Part shown: positions 52,001-59,277 of the stretch, in pieces
Numbering within the stretch: the first letter of the stretch is position 1
Layout: each line of letters begins with the position of its first letter
DNA from: CAVUNY01 sp963768585
GTDB taxonomy: Bacteria; Chloroflexota; Anaerolineae; Anaerolineales; Anaerolineaceae
Reading direction: 5' to 3'
Assembly (NCBI GenBank): GCA_963768585.1
Contig: CAVYIF010000002.1
Span: 184,308 to 248,307 of the forward strand
Length of the DNA: 64,000 nucleotides
Translations under genes and position numbers: made by a program
The notes under the pieces: generated by a model
The model's input: only the letters and a program-made list of their open reading frames with translations
Database searches by the model: none
Told to the model about the DNA's origin: nothing

Positions 52001-55000
52001 CGATTGGATTGATCAGCGTTGATGCTCCCGCGGATGGTGCGAAACCGGACAAAACGACGTTTGAGGCGTTGGAGATGCTGAATGCCCAGGCCTGCCTGGC
52101 GATCGAAACCTGGCAGCAAATTTCCGAACGCGATGCGCGTCTGGCGAATATTGAAGGCGAGCAAAACCGCTTGCAGCAAGCCGCCGATCAGGCCCGGGTC
52201 CAGATCCCTCTTTTCTTACGCCATGACCTTGAGCAAACTCTGGCAATCGATACTTTAAACCGGCGGATGGAAAGGGTGCGGGCCGGGTTGGAGATTGCCG
52301 AGCAGTCCAACCGCCAACCTGACGTTCTGGCGGTTTTGCGTTCCCTGGCACGAGAACTGCTGACGCGCTTCGATATGCAAATTGCGTTGGTGGCAGAAAC
52401 GCGTCATGGAAACCTTCGCCTGCTGGATGTACTCGGTAGTTCTCCAACCAGCGCTAATCCCGAGGCGCTTTTTGGACAGCGTAATCCTTTGCGCCAGCTC
52501 CTACAAGACGGGAAGCTGCAGTTGGTGGCGAATTTAGAAGACAACGCGGCATGGCGTGAGGTGGCGTTGTTGACCGCCCTGGACGCCAGATCGTTCATCG
52601 CGATGCCTTTAGAGATCGACCAGAACCACCGCGGCGGTGTTCTAGTGATTGGGCGGCACACGCTTCCGCCGTTTAGCCAGGAAGATACCCAGATCTACAG
52701 CCAGCTTTCTCGCCAGGTCAGCCTGGGAGCTCAAAATCTGGATTTATTGATCGAGACTCGCCGGCGGCTGCATGAGATGGACTTGCTGCTTGCGTTCACG
52801 CGTAAGCTTGGCTTGCTGGATCCGCGCGGGATTTTACTCACCCTGGTTGAAACGGTTTTGGAAGTCTTGCCCAATGCTGATGCGGGTTGGGTAGCCCGCT
52901 GGGTCGACAATAAGATGCTGTTGCCAGAAGTTGCCCGTGGATATAACGATAATCGCTCGCTGCTGGCGATCAATTTCCAAACCAGCGATGAGAAAAACAC
53001 CGATTTGCTGCCGTTGCGAGTGATGTTCTCGGGTCAACCACTGCGCACGGAGGTGGTGTTCGCCAAGGATTACAGCCTTCAGCCTGAAGATTTAATGCGC
53101 TACCGGCAGGCGACTGGCGGGCGTTTGCCGGTATCTTCCTTAATCGTGCCGATTGGACGAGGTGAGCGCATCTTTGGCGTGCTGGTTGTGGACCAGTTCA
53201 GCCTTTCGGAAGCATTTGGGCCGGAAGACGAAGCGCTGGCGGTTACTTTGGCCCAGCAAAGCACCCTGGCTTTGGAGAACTCAAATCTATTTGTGTCTGC
53301 CGAACAGAGAGCACACCAGCTCCAATCCCTTAATCAGGTATCGAGCGCCATTTCTTCCAGCCTGCAGCAAGGTGAGTTGATATCATCCTTGCTGCCGCAG
53401 ATGCGCCTGGTACTGCCCTATGATACGGCCACCTTATGGTTAAAGCAGGAAAAAACCCTGGCAGTGGCATCAGATGTAGGGTTTAAAGATAACGAAAGCC
53501 GTCTGGGTATTTCGGTAGCAGTCGAAGATAGCGCCCTTTTCCAGGAGATGGTTAAAACCAACCAACCCCTCTCTATCGCGGATGTGCGCCAGGACGCGCG
53601 CTTTCCAAGCCTGTTCGAACCAAACCATTTATCTTGGCTAGGTATTCCGCTGTTTGCGAAGGCAGAATTGATTGGGGTGATTGCTTTAGAAAAACATGAA
53701 CCCGGCTTTTATAATGCCGAGCATCTGCAATCCGCTTCGACATTCGCTTCTCAGGCAGGGGTAGCCCTGGAAAATTCACGCTTGTTTGAGGAAAGTACTC
53801 GCCGGGCAGCTGAACTTGACCAACGCACCCAGCGCCTGATGCTTTTGAATACGCTATCCAGCGAGTTGAGTGCTTCGTTGGAAGAAGATCAAATATTGCG
53901 AATTACCTGCAGGCAGTTATTGAAAGCGTTGAATGCCAACTGGGTTTCGGCAATCTTAATCGATGAAGCCGGCCAGCTGGTGGTTCAGGTGGACGTCCCG
54001 GAAGAACAAGGAAAAACCCCGATGAGCCTTCCGGAAGCGCCGTTGTTAAAACGGCTGTATGAAACCCATGGGATTTTCAGTACTTCAGACATCAGTTCTG
54101 AAAAAGAAATGCAGCCGTTAACCCAAAAGCTGTTTGCGCCTCGCGGGGTGCAGTCTGTGCTTTTCGTGCCTTTGATTACAGCGGTGAATTTACATGGATG
54201 GATGGTGATCCAGACTGGTTTTCCTATTCGTTTCTCCTCATCTGAAATCGAATTGGCGCGGACGATCAGCAACCAGGCGGCCGTTGCCATGCAAAATGCC
54301 AGGTTGTATAACCAGACGCGCCTGCTGACCCGGGATTTGGAGCGGCGGGTTGAAGCTCGCACGCGCGAAGTGCGCCGCGAACATAATAACACCCAGGCTT
54401 TGCTGAGGGTCATCACTGAGCTGTCCAGCAGCCTGGACTTAAACCTGGTGATGAACCGCACCCTGGCTGTGCTGAACGAATCGATTGGCGCGGAACAAAG
54501 CCTGATTCTGTTGAATGATGGCAAGACCTATATTGCCGGGGTGGAACTCGCGCCATCCACCAGCGCGAGTGCTCCGTTGAAAGGAACGCACTTACGCGAA
54601 ATATCGCAATGGGTGATCCGGCAGCGCGCTTCTGCTTTGGTGGATGATATTACCGCGGACTCACGCTGGAAATTTGACCCTGGTACCCAGACGAGCTTCC
54701 ACAGTGTGATCGGCGTTCCCCTGGTGCTGGGAGAAGAGACCCTGGGAACATTGCTGCTGCTTCACCAACAGACTTCTGCATTTATGCTGGAGCAAGTCAG
54801 CCTGGTGGAAGCCACCGCCCGCCAGTTCAGCATCGCGCTTAATAACGCCGAGTTGTTCAACTTGATTCGGGACCAGGCAGAAAACCTGGGAGGGCTGCTG
54901 CGCGAACAGCAGATCGAATCGAGCCGTTCACGGGCCATCCTCGAATCCGTCGCAGATGGGGTGCTGGTTACGGACGGCGCCATGCAAATCACGCTTTTCA

Positions 55001-55995
55001 ATGCCTCCGCAGAGCGCATCCTGAATTTAAAATCGGATGATGTTTTGGGTAAACCGTTAGAAACACTGATTGGATTGTTCGGTAAGCCCGGACAGGTCTG
55101 GCACGAAACGATCCAGCGCTGGTCCCAGGAGCCGCAAACATACGAGGTTGGAGAAACATTCGCAGAGCAGATCAATCTGGACCAACAGCGGGTTGTCGCG
55201 GTTAATCTGGCGCCAGTGTTCTTCCGCGATCAATTTTTAGCCACGGTATCCATCTTCCGCGATATCACCCAGGAAGTAAAAGTTGACCGGTTGAAATCGG
55301 AGTTTGTCGCCAATGTCAGTCATGAGCTGCGAACTCCGATGACTTCGATCCTGGGGTACGTGGAGATCATATTAATGGGGGCTGCCGGCCAGGTAACACC
55401 CCAGCAGAGTCATTTCCTGGATATCGTGAAAACCAATACACAGCGTTTGAATGTTCTGGTGAACGATTTATTAGACGTATCCAGGATTGAAGCCGGGCGG
55501 GTGGAACTCTCGATGCGCCACCTGGATTTGCATGAAATTGCCAGGGAAGTTATCGAAGATATGCAGCGCCGCAGCCGGCAGGAGAATAAACCAATCCAGT
55601 TTGTGTTAGATGCCCCTGGTGACCAACCTATGGTTATGGGAGATACCCTTCGAATCCGGCAGGTGATCTCAAACCTGGTTACCAATGGCTACAACTATAC
55701 TCCTGAAAACGGCCGAGTTACCGTGCGGATTCATGCGGAGGGTGGTGAGGTCCAGGTGGATATCGAAGATAATGGTATTGGGGTGGATCTAGAACAGCAG
55801 TCGCGAATTTTTGAGCGCTTCTACCGCGGCGAGGATCCATTGGTGCTCTCTACAGCTGGAACAGGGTTGGGTTTAGCGATATCAAAGATCCTGGTAGAAA
55901 TGCACCGGGGCCGGATCTGGTTTAAAAGCAGCGGGATCAGAGGAGAGGGCAGTATTTTCTCGTTCGCTCTACCGGTAATGAAGGGAGAAGGTTGA
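49048..55995 (+). CDS. Giant multi-GAF hybrid-type sensor histidine kinase
   Basis: 2315 residues from ATG 49048. Residues 1-30 form one hydrophobic segment (ILGVGILLVALGGAFWLI), then a PAS-like segment (VILIQPGGRVQQINDSGRD). By eye I see about ten GAF-type repeats between roughly residues 155 and 1955, each with a coiled linker and a (G/A)VPL, IGVPL, VAVPL or similar strand before a GxxxxG/xG turn. A PAS domain (residues about 1965-2085: ADGVLVTDG, NASAERILNL) precedes the HisKA H-box FVANVSHELRTPMTSIL (His2092), and the HATPase shows NLVTNGYNYTPENG, DNGIGVD and GTGLGLAI. No receiver is fused; receivers are encoded on both sides. Large GAF arrays sense several small ligands or cell states. 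Length and array size are unusual. Confidence 0.95.
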   Translation: MNQGDILGVGILLVALGGAFWLITRLLLRSVPGIQLQAQAQPVSEQTGQRQAVILIQPGGRVQQINDSGRDLFRLDEKEAPNLEHLSRRMRPAEKFLELCTYEGQASLVIDGQTVEASSYPIRMPTEVLMVVSISKHGAAATSGEAQSYSTPQSFIWLSEFSQVVGTSLDLELTLHALQDSLEQMLPSDFIEVSLWQSEEESLLPYRFVGISSNERKLEIIEERYQIGKGFAGEIAGNQRAQMIGDITRQPDMRPSGSKGVEALQSLIGVPLITRNELVGALVVGSVTREAFSAEDLNLLNMISGPTASALANAQRFQSERRRSAELASLAQLAQSFSSARDPLSLFSRLVESIVSLVNVEILGFLIFNENTRTLEGQDPISGFPSQFVELYRVPIPPNSPAETMLLNQDLIITESAADSPEWETLGLSYLARAASLRDTVLVPLNSGGRMLGYLQASNHTDNSRQFSQEEIHLLTIISNQAAPVIENVTLVLQARQRVLRAETLRKISSLASSAATFDEILKYALQELSRLLHADLSFIFLLDQTQGMLRMHQNSIFGQPQSYPGLSLSLPVDDPQYHFTITGRLHALTTRNINDEKVVIPFYQQLTQTWQLVSMVAVPLIVRDVGIGEIWLCSHRDGAFDQSDVQVVATAAGQLAGVVEQSYLSAQTDENLRQRVEQLTAITRVSRELSTSHDLSRLLRIVYDESLKIAGAICGTILLIDFAAEDFSLPTIRYYHGDAPPDPLSPEMVAALNSGETVSLNDLTDSHNLKIHEDVESILIVPIRYQTRSVGLILLHGSSPTGFDASVVDVILSLAAQAAIALGDAYLFEEQQFQEHLLQRKLRLMDRLVGLSHAIRSNRSLPEILEEVAYGIREATPFQVVVISVYDSRQAVFRRTVGVGLGSEAWEELKSHLQPWASLKPLLLPEFQVGTVFYIPTDQSPIIPENIHTITILPENRDEPLNKQTAWDPDDLLFAPLLSEEGQPIGLISVDAPADGAKPDKTTFEALEMLNAQACLAIETWQQISERDARLANIEGEQNRLQQAADQARVQIPLFLRHDLEQTLAIDTLNRRMERVRAGLEIAEQSNRQPDVLAVLRSLARELLTRFDMQIALVAETRHGNLRLLDVLGSSPTSANPEALFGQRNPLRQLLQDGKLQLVANLEDNAAWREVALLTALDARSFIAMPLEIDQNHRGGVLVIGRHTLPPFSQEDTQIYSQLSRQVSLGAQNLDLLIETRRRLHEMDLLLAFTRKLGLLDPRGILLTLVETVLEVLPNADAGWVARWVDNKMLLPEVARGYNDNRSLLAINFQTSDEKNTDLLPLRVMFSGQPLRTEVVFAKDYSLQPEDLMRYRQATGGRLPVSSLIVPIGRGERIFGVLVVDQFSLSEAFGPEDEALAVTLAQQSTLALENSNLFVSAEQRAHQLQSLNQVSSAISSSLQQGELISSLLPQMRLVLPYDTATLWLKQEKTLAVASDVGFKDNESRLGISVAVEDSALFQEMVKTNQPLSIADVRQDARFPSLFEPNHLSWLGIPLFAKAELIGVIALEKHEPGFYNAEHLQSASTFASQAGVALENSRLFEESTRRAAELDQRTQRLMLLNTLSSELSASLEEDQILRITCRQLLKALNANWVSAILIDEAGQLVVQVDVPEEQGKTPMSLPEAPLLKRLYETHGIFSTSDISSEKEMQPLTQKLFAPRGVQSVLFVPLITAVNLHGWMVIQTGFPIRFSSSEIELARTISNQAAVAMQNARLYNQTRLLTRDLERRVEARTREVRREHNNTQALLRVITELSSSLDLNLVMNRTLAVLNESIGAEQSLILLNDGKTYIAGVELAPSTSASAPLKGTHLREISQWVIRQRASALVDDITADSRWKFDPGTQTSFHSVIGVPLVLGEETLGTLLLLHQQTSAFMLEQVSLVEATARQFSIALNNAELFNLIRDQAENLGGLLREQQIESSRSRAILESVADGVLVTDGAMQITLFNASAERILNLKSDDVLGKPLETLIGLFGKPGQVWHETIQRWSQEPQTYEVGETFAEQINLDQQRVVAVNLAPVFFRDQFLATVSIFRDITQEVKVDRLKSEFVANVSHELRTPMTSILGYVEIILMGAAGQVTPQQSHFLDIVKTNTQRLNVLVNDLLDVSRIEAGRVELSMRHLDLHEIAREVIEDMQRRSRQENKPIQFVLDAPGDQPMVMGDTLRIRQVISNLVTNGYNYTPENGRVTVRIHAEGGEVQVDIEDNGIGVDLEQQSRIFERFYRGEDPLVLSTAGTGLGLAISKILVEMHRGRIWFKSSGIRGEGSIFSFALPVMKGEG

Positions 55996-55996
55996 G

Positions 55997-56371
55997 ATGG
56001 CAAAAATACTAATTGCCGAAGATGAACGCGATATCCGCGATCTGGTGGCATTTACTTTGCGTTTTGCCGGCTATGAAGTGGTGGCAGTAGAGAACGGTGC
56101 AGAGGCTGTGGATGCTGCTCCAGTAGAAATGCCAGACCTGATCCTGATGGATGTGCGCATGCCGAGAATGACCGGGTATGAGGCTTGCGTGAATATCAAA
56201 GCCGACGAGCGAGTCAGCCATATCCCGGTGGTTTTTTTGTCCGCGAAAGGACAGGATTCTGAAATCCAGGCCGGGATCAATGCTGGCGCATCTGATTATT
56301 TACTTAAACCGTTTGCCCCGATGGAGCTGACGGAAAAGATCCGGGAGTTGTTGGAAAAGTACGGAAACTGA
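55997..56371 (+). CDS. Stand-alone receiver (CheY-like) response regulator
   Basis: 124 residues from ATG 55997, one base after the kinase stop codon. KILIAEDERDIRDLVAFTLR, LILMDVRMPRMTGYE with phospho-Asp, IPVVFLSAKGQD, and SDYLLKPFAPMELTEKIREL (Lys) give a complete receiver without an output domain. It is the closest phosphate acceptor of the giant kinase; it may relay to the GTPase or to other proteins rather than to DNA. Confidence 0.92.
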   Translation: MAKILIAEDERDIRDLVAFTLRFAGYEVVAVENGAEAVDAAPVEMPDLILMDVRMPRMTGYEACVNIKADERVSHIPVVFLSAKGQDSEIQAGINAGASDYLLKPFAPMELTEKIRELLEKYGN

Positions 56372-56379
56372 GTTGCTTT

Positions 56380-57168
56380 ATGAGTGCGATTCTGCTCGAT
56401 CAGGAAATAGTCCATTATGAGGTTTTAGGGCGCGGACGTCCAATCATTTTTTTGCATGGTTGGGTCGGTTCGTGGCGCTATTGGATCCCGGTCATGCAGG
56501 CTGCCTCCATTTCCTACCGCACTTATGCCCTCGACCTGTGGGGTTTTGGAGATTCGGCTAAAGTCCCGGCGCGCTACTCCATCCCGGGCCAGCTGCGCTT
56601 GTTGGACGCTTTTCTCGAACAGATGGGTATCCTGCGGTTTGCCGTTGTCGGGCACGGTTTGGGCGCCATACTGGCTCTATTATATGCACAGCAAAATCCG
56701 AGTCAGGTTGACCGCATCCTGGCAGTCGGATTTCCGATGGAGGGTGGATTAATTAATCCACGCCTGTGGAGTGATACTCCGGCGGACCTGGCTGACTGGC
56801 TGCTCAGTCATCTGCCTTCCGCCGAAGCGGCACGGACGGATGCCCCCAAGACCGATTTGCAGGTCGTTCAGGCTTCCATGGGGTCCTTAAATGACACCAA
56901 TTTGGGCGAATTGTGGAAAAACACCAAAACCTCATGCCTGCTGGTGCACGGTCAAAACGATCCCGTCATCCATCTCCCTAAGAGTGATGTGTTGGAGAAC
57001 TTGCCTGACCATATGCATTCTGTGATCTTTGAGCAGAGCGGTCACTTCCCAATGCTGGATGAAACCAATAAATTTAATCGTCTGCTGGTAGATTTTCTAT
57101 CACTTGCGTCAGGTGATAGTCCAAGTGAGCTTCAATTAAAAGATGAGTGGAAGCGCAGGGTGCGGTAA
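56380..57168 (+). CDS. Alpha/beta-hydrolase pseudoenzyme, nucleophile Ser replaced by Gly
   Basis: 262 residues. The fold is clear: FLHGWVGSWRYWIPV near residue 27, VVGHGLGAILALLYA at the nucleophile elbow, LLVHGQNDPVIHL (acidic residue) and QSGHFPMLDE (His). The elbow reads G-H-G-L-G where the sister gene at 45338 has G-H-S-M-G: the codon is GGT against AGT, a single change. Thus ester hydrolysis by the usual mechanism is lost while the binding pocket and the other two triad residues remain. A ligand-binding role beside the kinase is plausible. It ends the signalling run before the thiamine operon. Confidence 0.88.
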   Translation: MSAILLDQEIVHYEVLGRGRPIIFLHGWVGSWRYWIPVMQAASISYRTYALDLWGFGDSAKVPARYSIPGQLRLLDAFLEQMGILRFAVVGHGLGAILALLYAQQNPSQVDRILAVGFPMEGGLINPRLWSDTPADLADWLLSHLPSAEAARTDAPKTDLQVVQASMGSLNDTNLGELWKNTKTSCLLVHGQNDPVIHLPKSDVLENLPDHMHSVIFEQSGHFPMLDETNKFNRLLVDFLSLASGDSPSELQLKDEWKRRVR

Positions 57169-57176
57169 TCAAAAAT

Positions 57177-57205
57177 TTGACATCCCCACCTGATTCAGAT
57201 ATACT
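57177..57205 (+). promoter_or_regulatory. Thiamine operon promoter (TTGACA-N17-TATACT)
   Basis: Perfect -35 TTGACA (57177-57182), 17-base spacer, -10 TATACT (57200-57205). The start of transcription falls near 57212, just before the TPP riboswitch. Confidence 0.88.
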
Positions 57206-57217
57206 CTAACCCATAAA

Positions 57218-57311
57218 TGCGCCAACGGGGAGCCCTGACCAGGGCTGAGAGGAGGACTAAATGTCCTCGACCCGCATTACCTGATCCGGATCATGCCGGC
57301 GGAGGGAAAAT
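57218..57311 (+). ncRNA. TPP riboswitch (THI element)
   Basis: The conserved THI-box parts are present: GGGCTGAGA (57243-57251), the ACCTGATC block at 57279-57286 and the GGATCATGCCGGCGGAGGGA block at 57288-57307. A variable stem, AGGAC/GTCCT, connects them. It binds thiamine pyrophosphate and turns off the downstream genes. It lies behind a strong promoter and is followed by a hairpin at 57332-57365, so transcription attenuation is the likely mode. Confidence 0.95.
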
Positions 57312-57331
57312 TAATCTGATTGGCCAGATTC

Positions 57332-57366
57332 AAACACCCTCCCCACCAAAGAGGGTGTTTTCTATT
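57332..57366 (+). terminator. Riboswitch expression-platform terminator hairpin
   Basis: AAACACCCTC (57332-57341) pairs perfectly with GAGGGTGTTT (57351-57360), followed by TCTATT. It sits directly before thiN; formation when TPP is bound would stop transcription before the genes. The U-run is short. Confidence 0.72.
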
Positions 57367-57367
57367 G

Positions 57368-58024
57368 ATGACCATGTCAGAAAAACGGCTTTGGATTTTT
57401 GTGAATGGTGAAGTAAACGATCTGCAGCGGCTGCGCGAATTCCTCCAGCCGGGGGACGTCTTCATCGCTGCGGATGGCGGCTACCGCTACCTTGAGCAGC
57501 TGGGCCTGGTTCCAGTACGCGTGGTTGGCGATCTGGATTCGCTGCCCCCCGAACAGGTCAACTTGCTTGAAGGACAGGGGGTGATCATCGAGCGTTATCC
57601 GGTCGAGAAGGATGAAACCGATCTCGAATTGGCGCTGTTGAGAGCCATGGCAGAAGGGTTTAAGGTTATTCGAATTGCCGGAGCCCTGGGTGGGCGGTTT
57701 GATCAATCCCTGGGAAATCTTTTCCTGTTATCCAAAAATGAATTTTCCCATCTGGATCTGCGCATGGAGGACGGGGTTGAGGAGGTATTTTTGATCCGAG
57801 ATGAAGGTCTGATCCTGGGATCGCCGGGGGATACGGTTTCATTGCTCCCGCTGGGAGGGCCTGCGCGTGGAATTTCCACCCAGGGTTTGAAATATGTCTT
57901 GAACGACGAAGTGCTTTTCCCAGACCAATCGCGCGGAATCAGCAATGTGATGCTTTCCAACCAGACAAGGGTGACTTTGCAAGACGGTATTTTAATCTGT
58001 GTACACCGCAGAATGGATCTTTAG
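57368..58024 (+). CDS. thiN: Thiamine pyrophosphokinase
   Basis: 218 residues. Transfers pyrophosphate from ATP to thiamine to make TPP. Features: DVFIAADGGYRYLEQLGLVP with the acidic catalytic region, VVGDLDSLPPEQVNLL, IERYPVEKDETDLELALLRA, and IRIAGALGGRFDQSLGNL. The end carries STQGLKYVLNDEVLFPD. It is the first gene after the TPP riboswitch, consistent with feedback control. ATG 57368 or 57374 are both possible starts. Confidence 0.93.
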   Translation: MTMSEKRLWIFVNGEVNDLQRLREFLQPGDVFIAADGGYRYLEQLGLVPVRVVGDLDSLPPEQVNLLEGQGVIIERYPVEKDETDLELALLRAMAEGFKVIRIAGALGGRFDQSLGNLFLLSKNEFSHLDLRMEDGVEEVFLIRDEGLILGSPGDTVSLLPLGGPARGISTQGLKYVLNDEVLFPDQSRGISNVMLSNQTRVTLQDGILICVHRRMDL

Positions 58025-58050
58025 TTGTCAGAATAAGAAGGAGATTTCCG

Positions 58051-59167
58051 ATGAAACGCCCCCTTTTTCTTAATGATTTTCCTGGTTTTATTGGTCTCAG
58101 CTTGCGCGCAAACACCGGGTCCATCACCCCGGGCCAGCGCAACACCACCAGCGCCGGCAGATTCGCCTACGCCGGCAGCAACCGCGACCACCGCTCCGGT
58201 GGACCTGTACGTGTTGACCCATGACTCTTTTGCGGTAAGTAAAGAAGTGACCGCATTATTCCAAAAAGAAAATAATATCCGCCTGCATTTTGTCAAGGGT
58301 GGTGATGCTGGCGCATTGGTCAATAAAGCCATTCTCACGAAAGATGCCCCTCAGGCTGATGTAATTTATGGGGTCGACAATACCTTCCTCTCGCGGGCAT
58401 TAGAAGGCGGAATATACGAGCCGTACAATGCGCCGGAATTAAAAAACATCCCCCAGCAATTTAAATTGGACCCCCAAAACCGAGCCCTGCCGGTAGATTA
58501 TGGGGATGTATGCATCAACTATGACAAGAATTACTTTTCCGAGCACAATCTGGCAGTCCCGCAAACCTTCGAGGATCTGCTTAAACCTGAATACAAGGGA
58601 TTGCTGGTTGTAGAAAACCCGGCAGTCTCCTCTCCAGGGCTGGCGTTTTTGATGGCGACCATCGCTCATTTTGGTCCGGATAAATATCTGGATTATTGGA
58701 AAAGCCTGCGGGATAACGGTGTGGAAGTGGTAAACGGTTGGGAGACAGCCTATTACACCAACTTCAGTGCATCCTCTGGAAAAGGCCCGCAGCCCATGGT
58801 CGTTTCTTACGCATCCAGCCCTGTAGCCGAAATTATCTACGCCACAGAGAAACCGCTCGAATCATCGACGGCTGCCCTGGTTGGGCCCGGGATGTGCTTC
58901 CGCCAGATCGAATTTATCGGCATTGCAAACGGTACCAAGAATTGAGCGGCTGCCGAGAAATTTGTGGATTTTGTGTTGGGGCAGATTTTCCAGGAAGATA
59001 TGCCCCTGCAGATGTTTGTTTATCCGGTGGTTGATGGAGCCAGAATACCCAATGAGTTTCACTGGTTTACAGAACCAGCAGAGCAACCGGCGACCATCGA
59101 CCCGGCAGAAATTGAACGCAACCGCGATCAATGGATCGCAGATTGGACAAAGACGGTTCTTCAGTAA
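58051..59167 (+). pseudogene. thiB: Thiamine/TPP ABC transporter substrate-binding lipoprotein, two disruptions
   Basis: An AAGGAG ribosome binding site precedes ATG 58051. Reading from there, one extra base in the CCCCCTTTTT run (58059-58068) shifts the frame. Skipping it gives a lipoprotein signal (MKRPFFLMIFLVLLVSAC). The long frame, 58073-58945, has DLYVLTHDSFAVSKEVTALF, DVIYGVDNTFLSRALEGG and PVDYGDVCINYD, as in ThiB. At 58943 an in-frame TGA interrupts GTKN-stop-AAAEKFVDFVLG; the same frame continues to a proper end (DQWIADWTKTVLQ) at 59167. One homopolymer and one nonsense change suggest decay or assembly errors. It precedes thiP, separated by a hairpin. Confidence 0.85.
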
Positions 59168-59194
59168 AGAACGTCTTTCATGACTGCTAATAAT

Positions 59195-59232
59195 CGGGCA
59201 GTGTGGATGCCAGGATCACACTGCCCGGTTTT
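59195..59232 (+). terminator. Intergenic hairpin between thiB and thiP, terminator-like
   Basis: CGGGCAGTGTG (59195-59205) pairs perfectly with CACACTGCCCG (59217-59227), followed by GTTTTGC. With a short U-run it may partly terminate or protect the thiB message, lowering thiP expression. An in-frame GTG at 59203 falls inside the stem, so thiP probably starts downstream. Confidence 0.65.
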
Positions 59233-59277
59233 GCCGCTCAACAGGATCAATTCTTATTTCAGGGAGAAAGCCAGGGA

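Noticed and set aside
58943..58945. Selenocysteine codon in thiB
   Set aside because: Non-conserved position and no convincing SECIS structure right after it; nonsense change or error is simpler, though selC nearby kept it in the findings.
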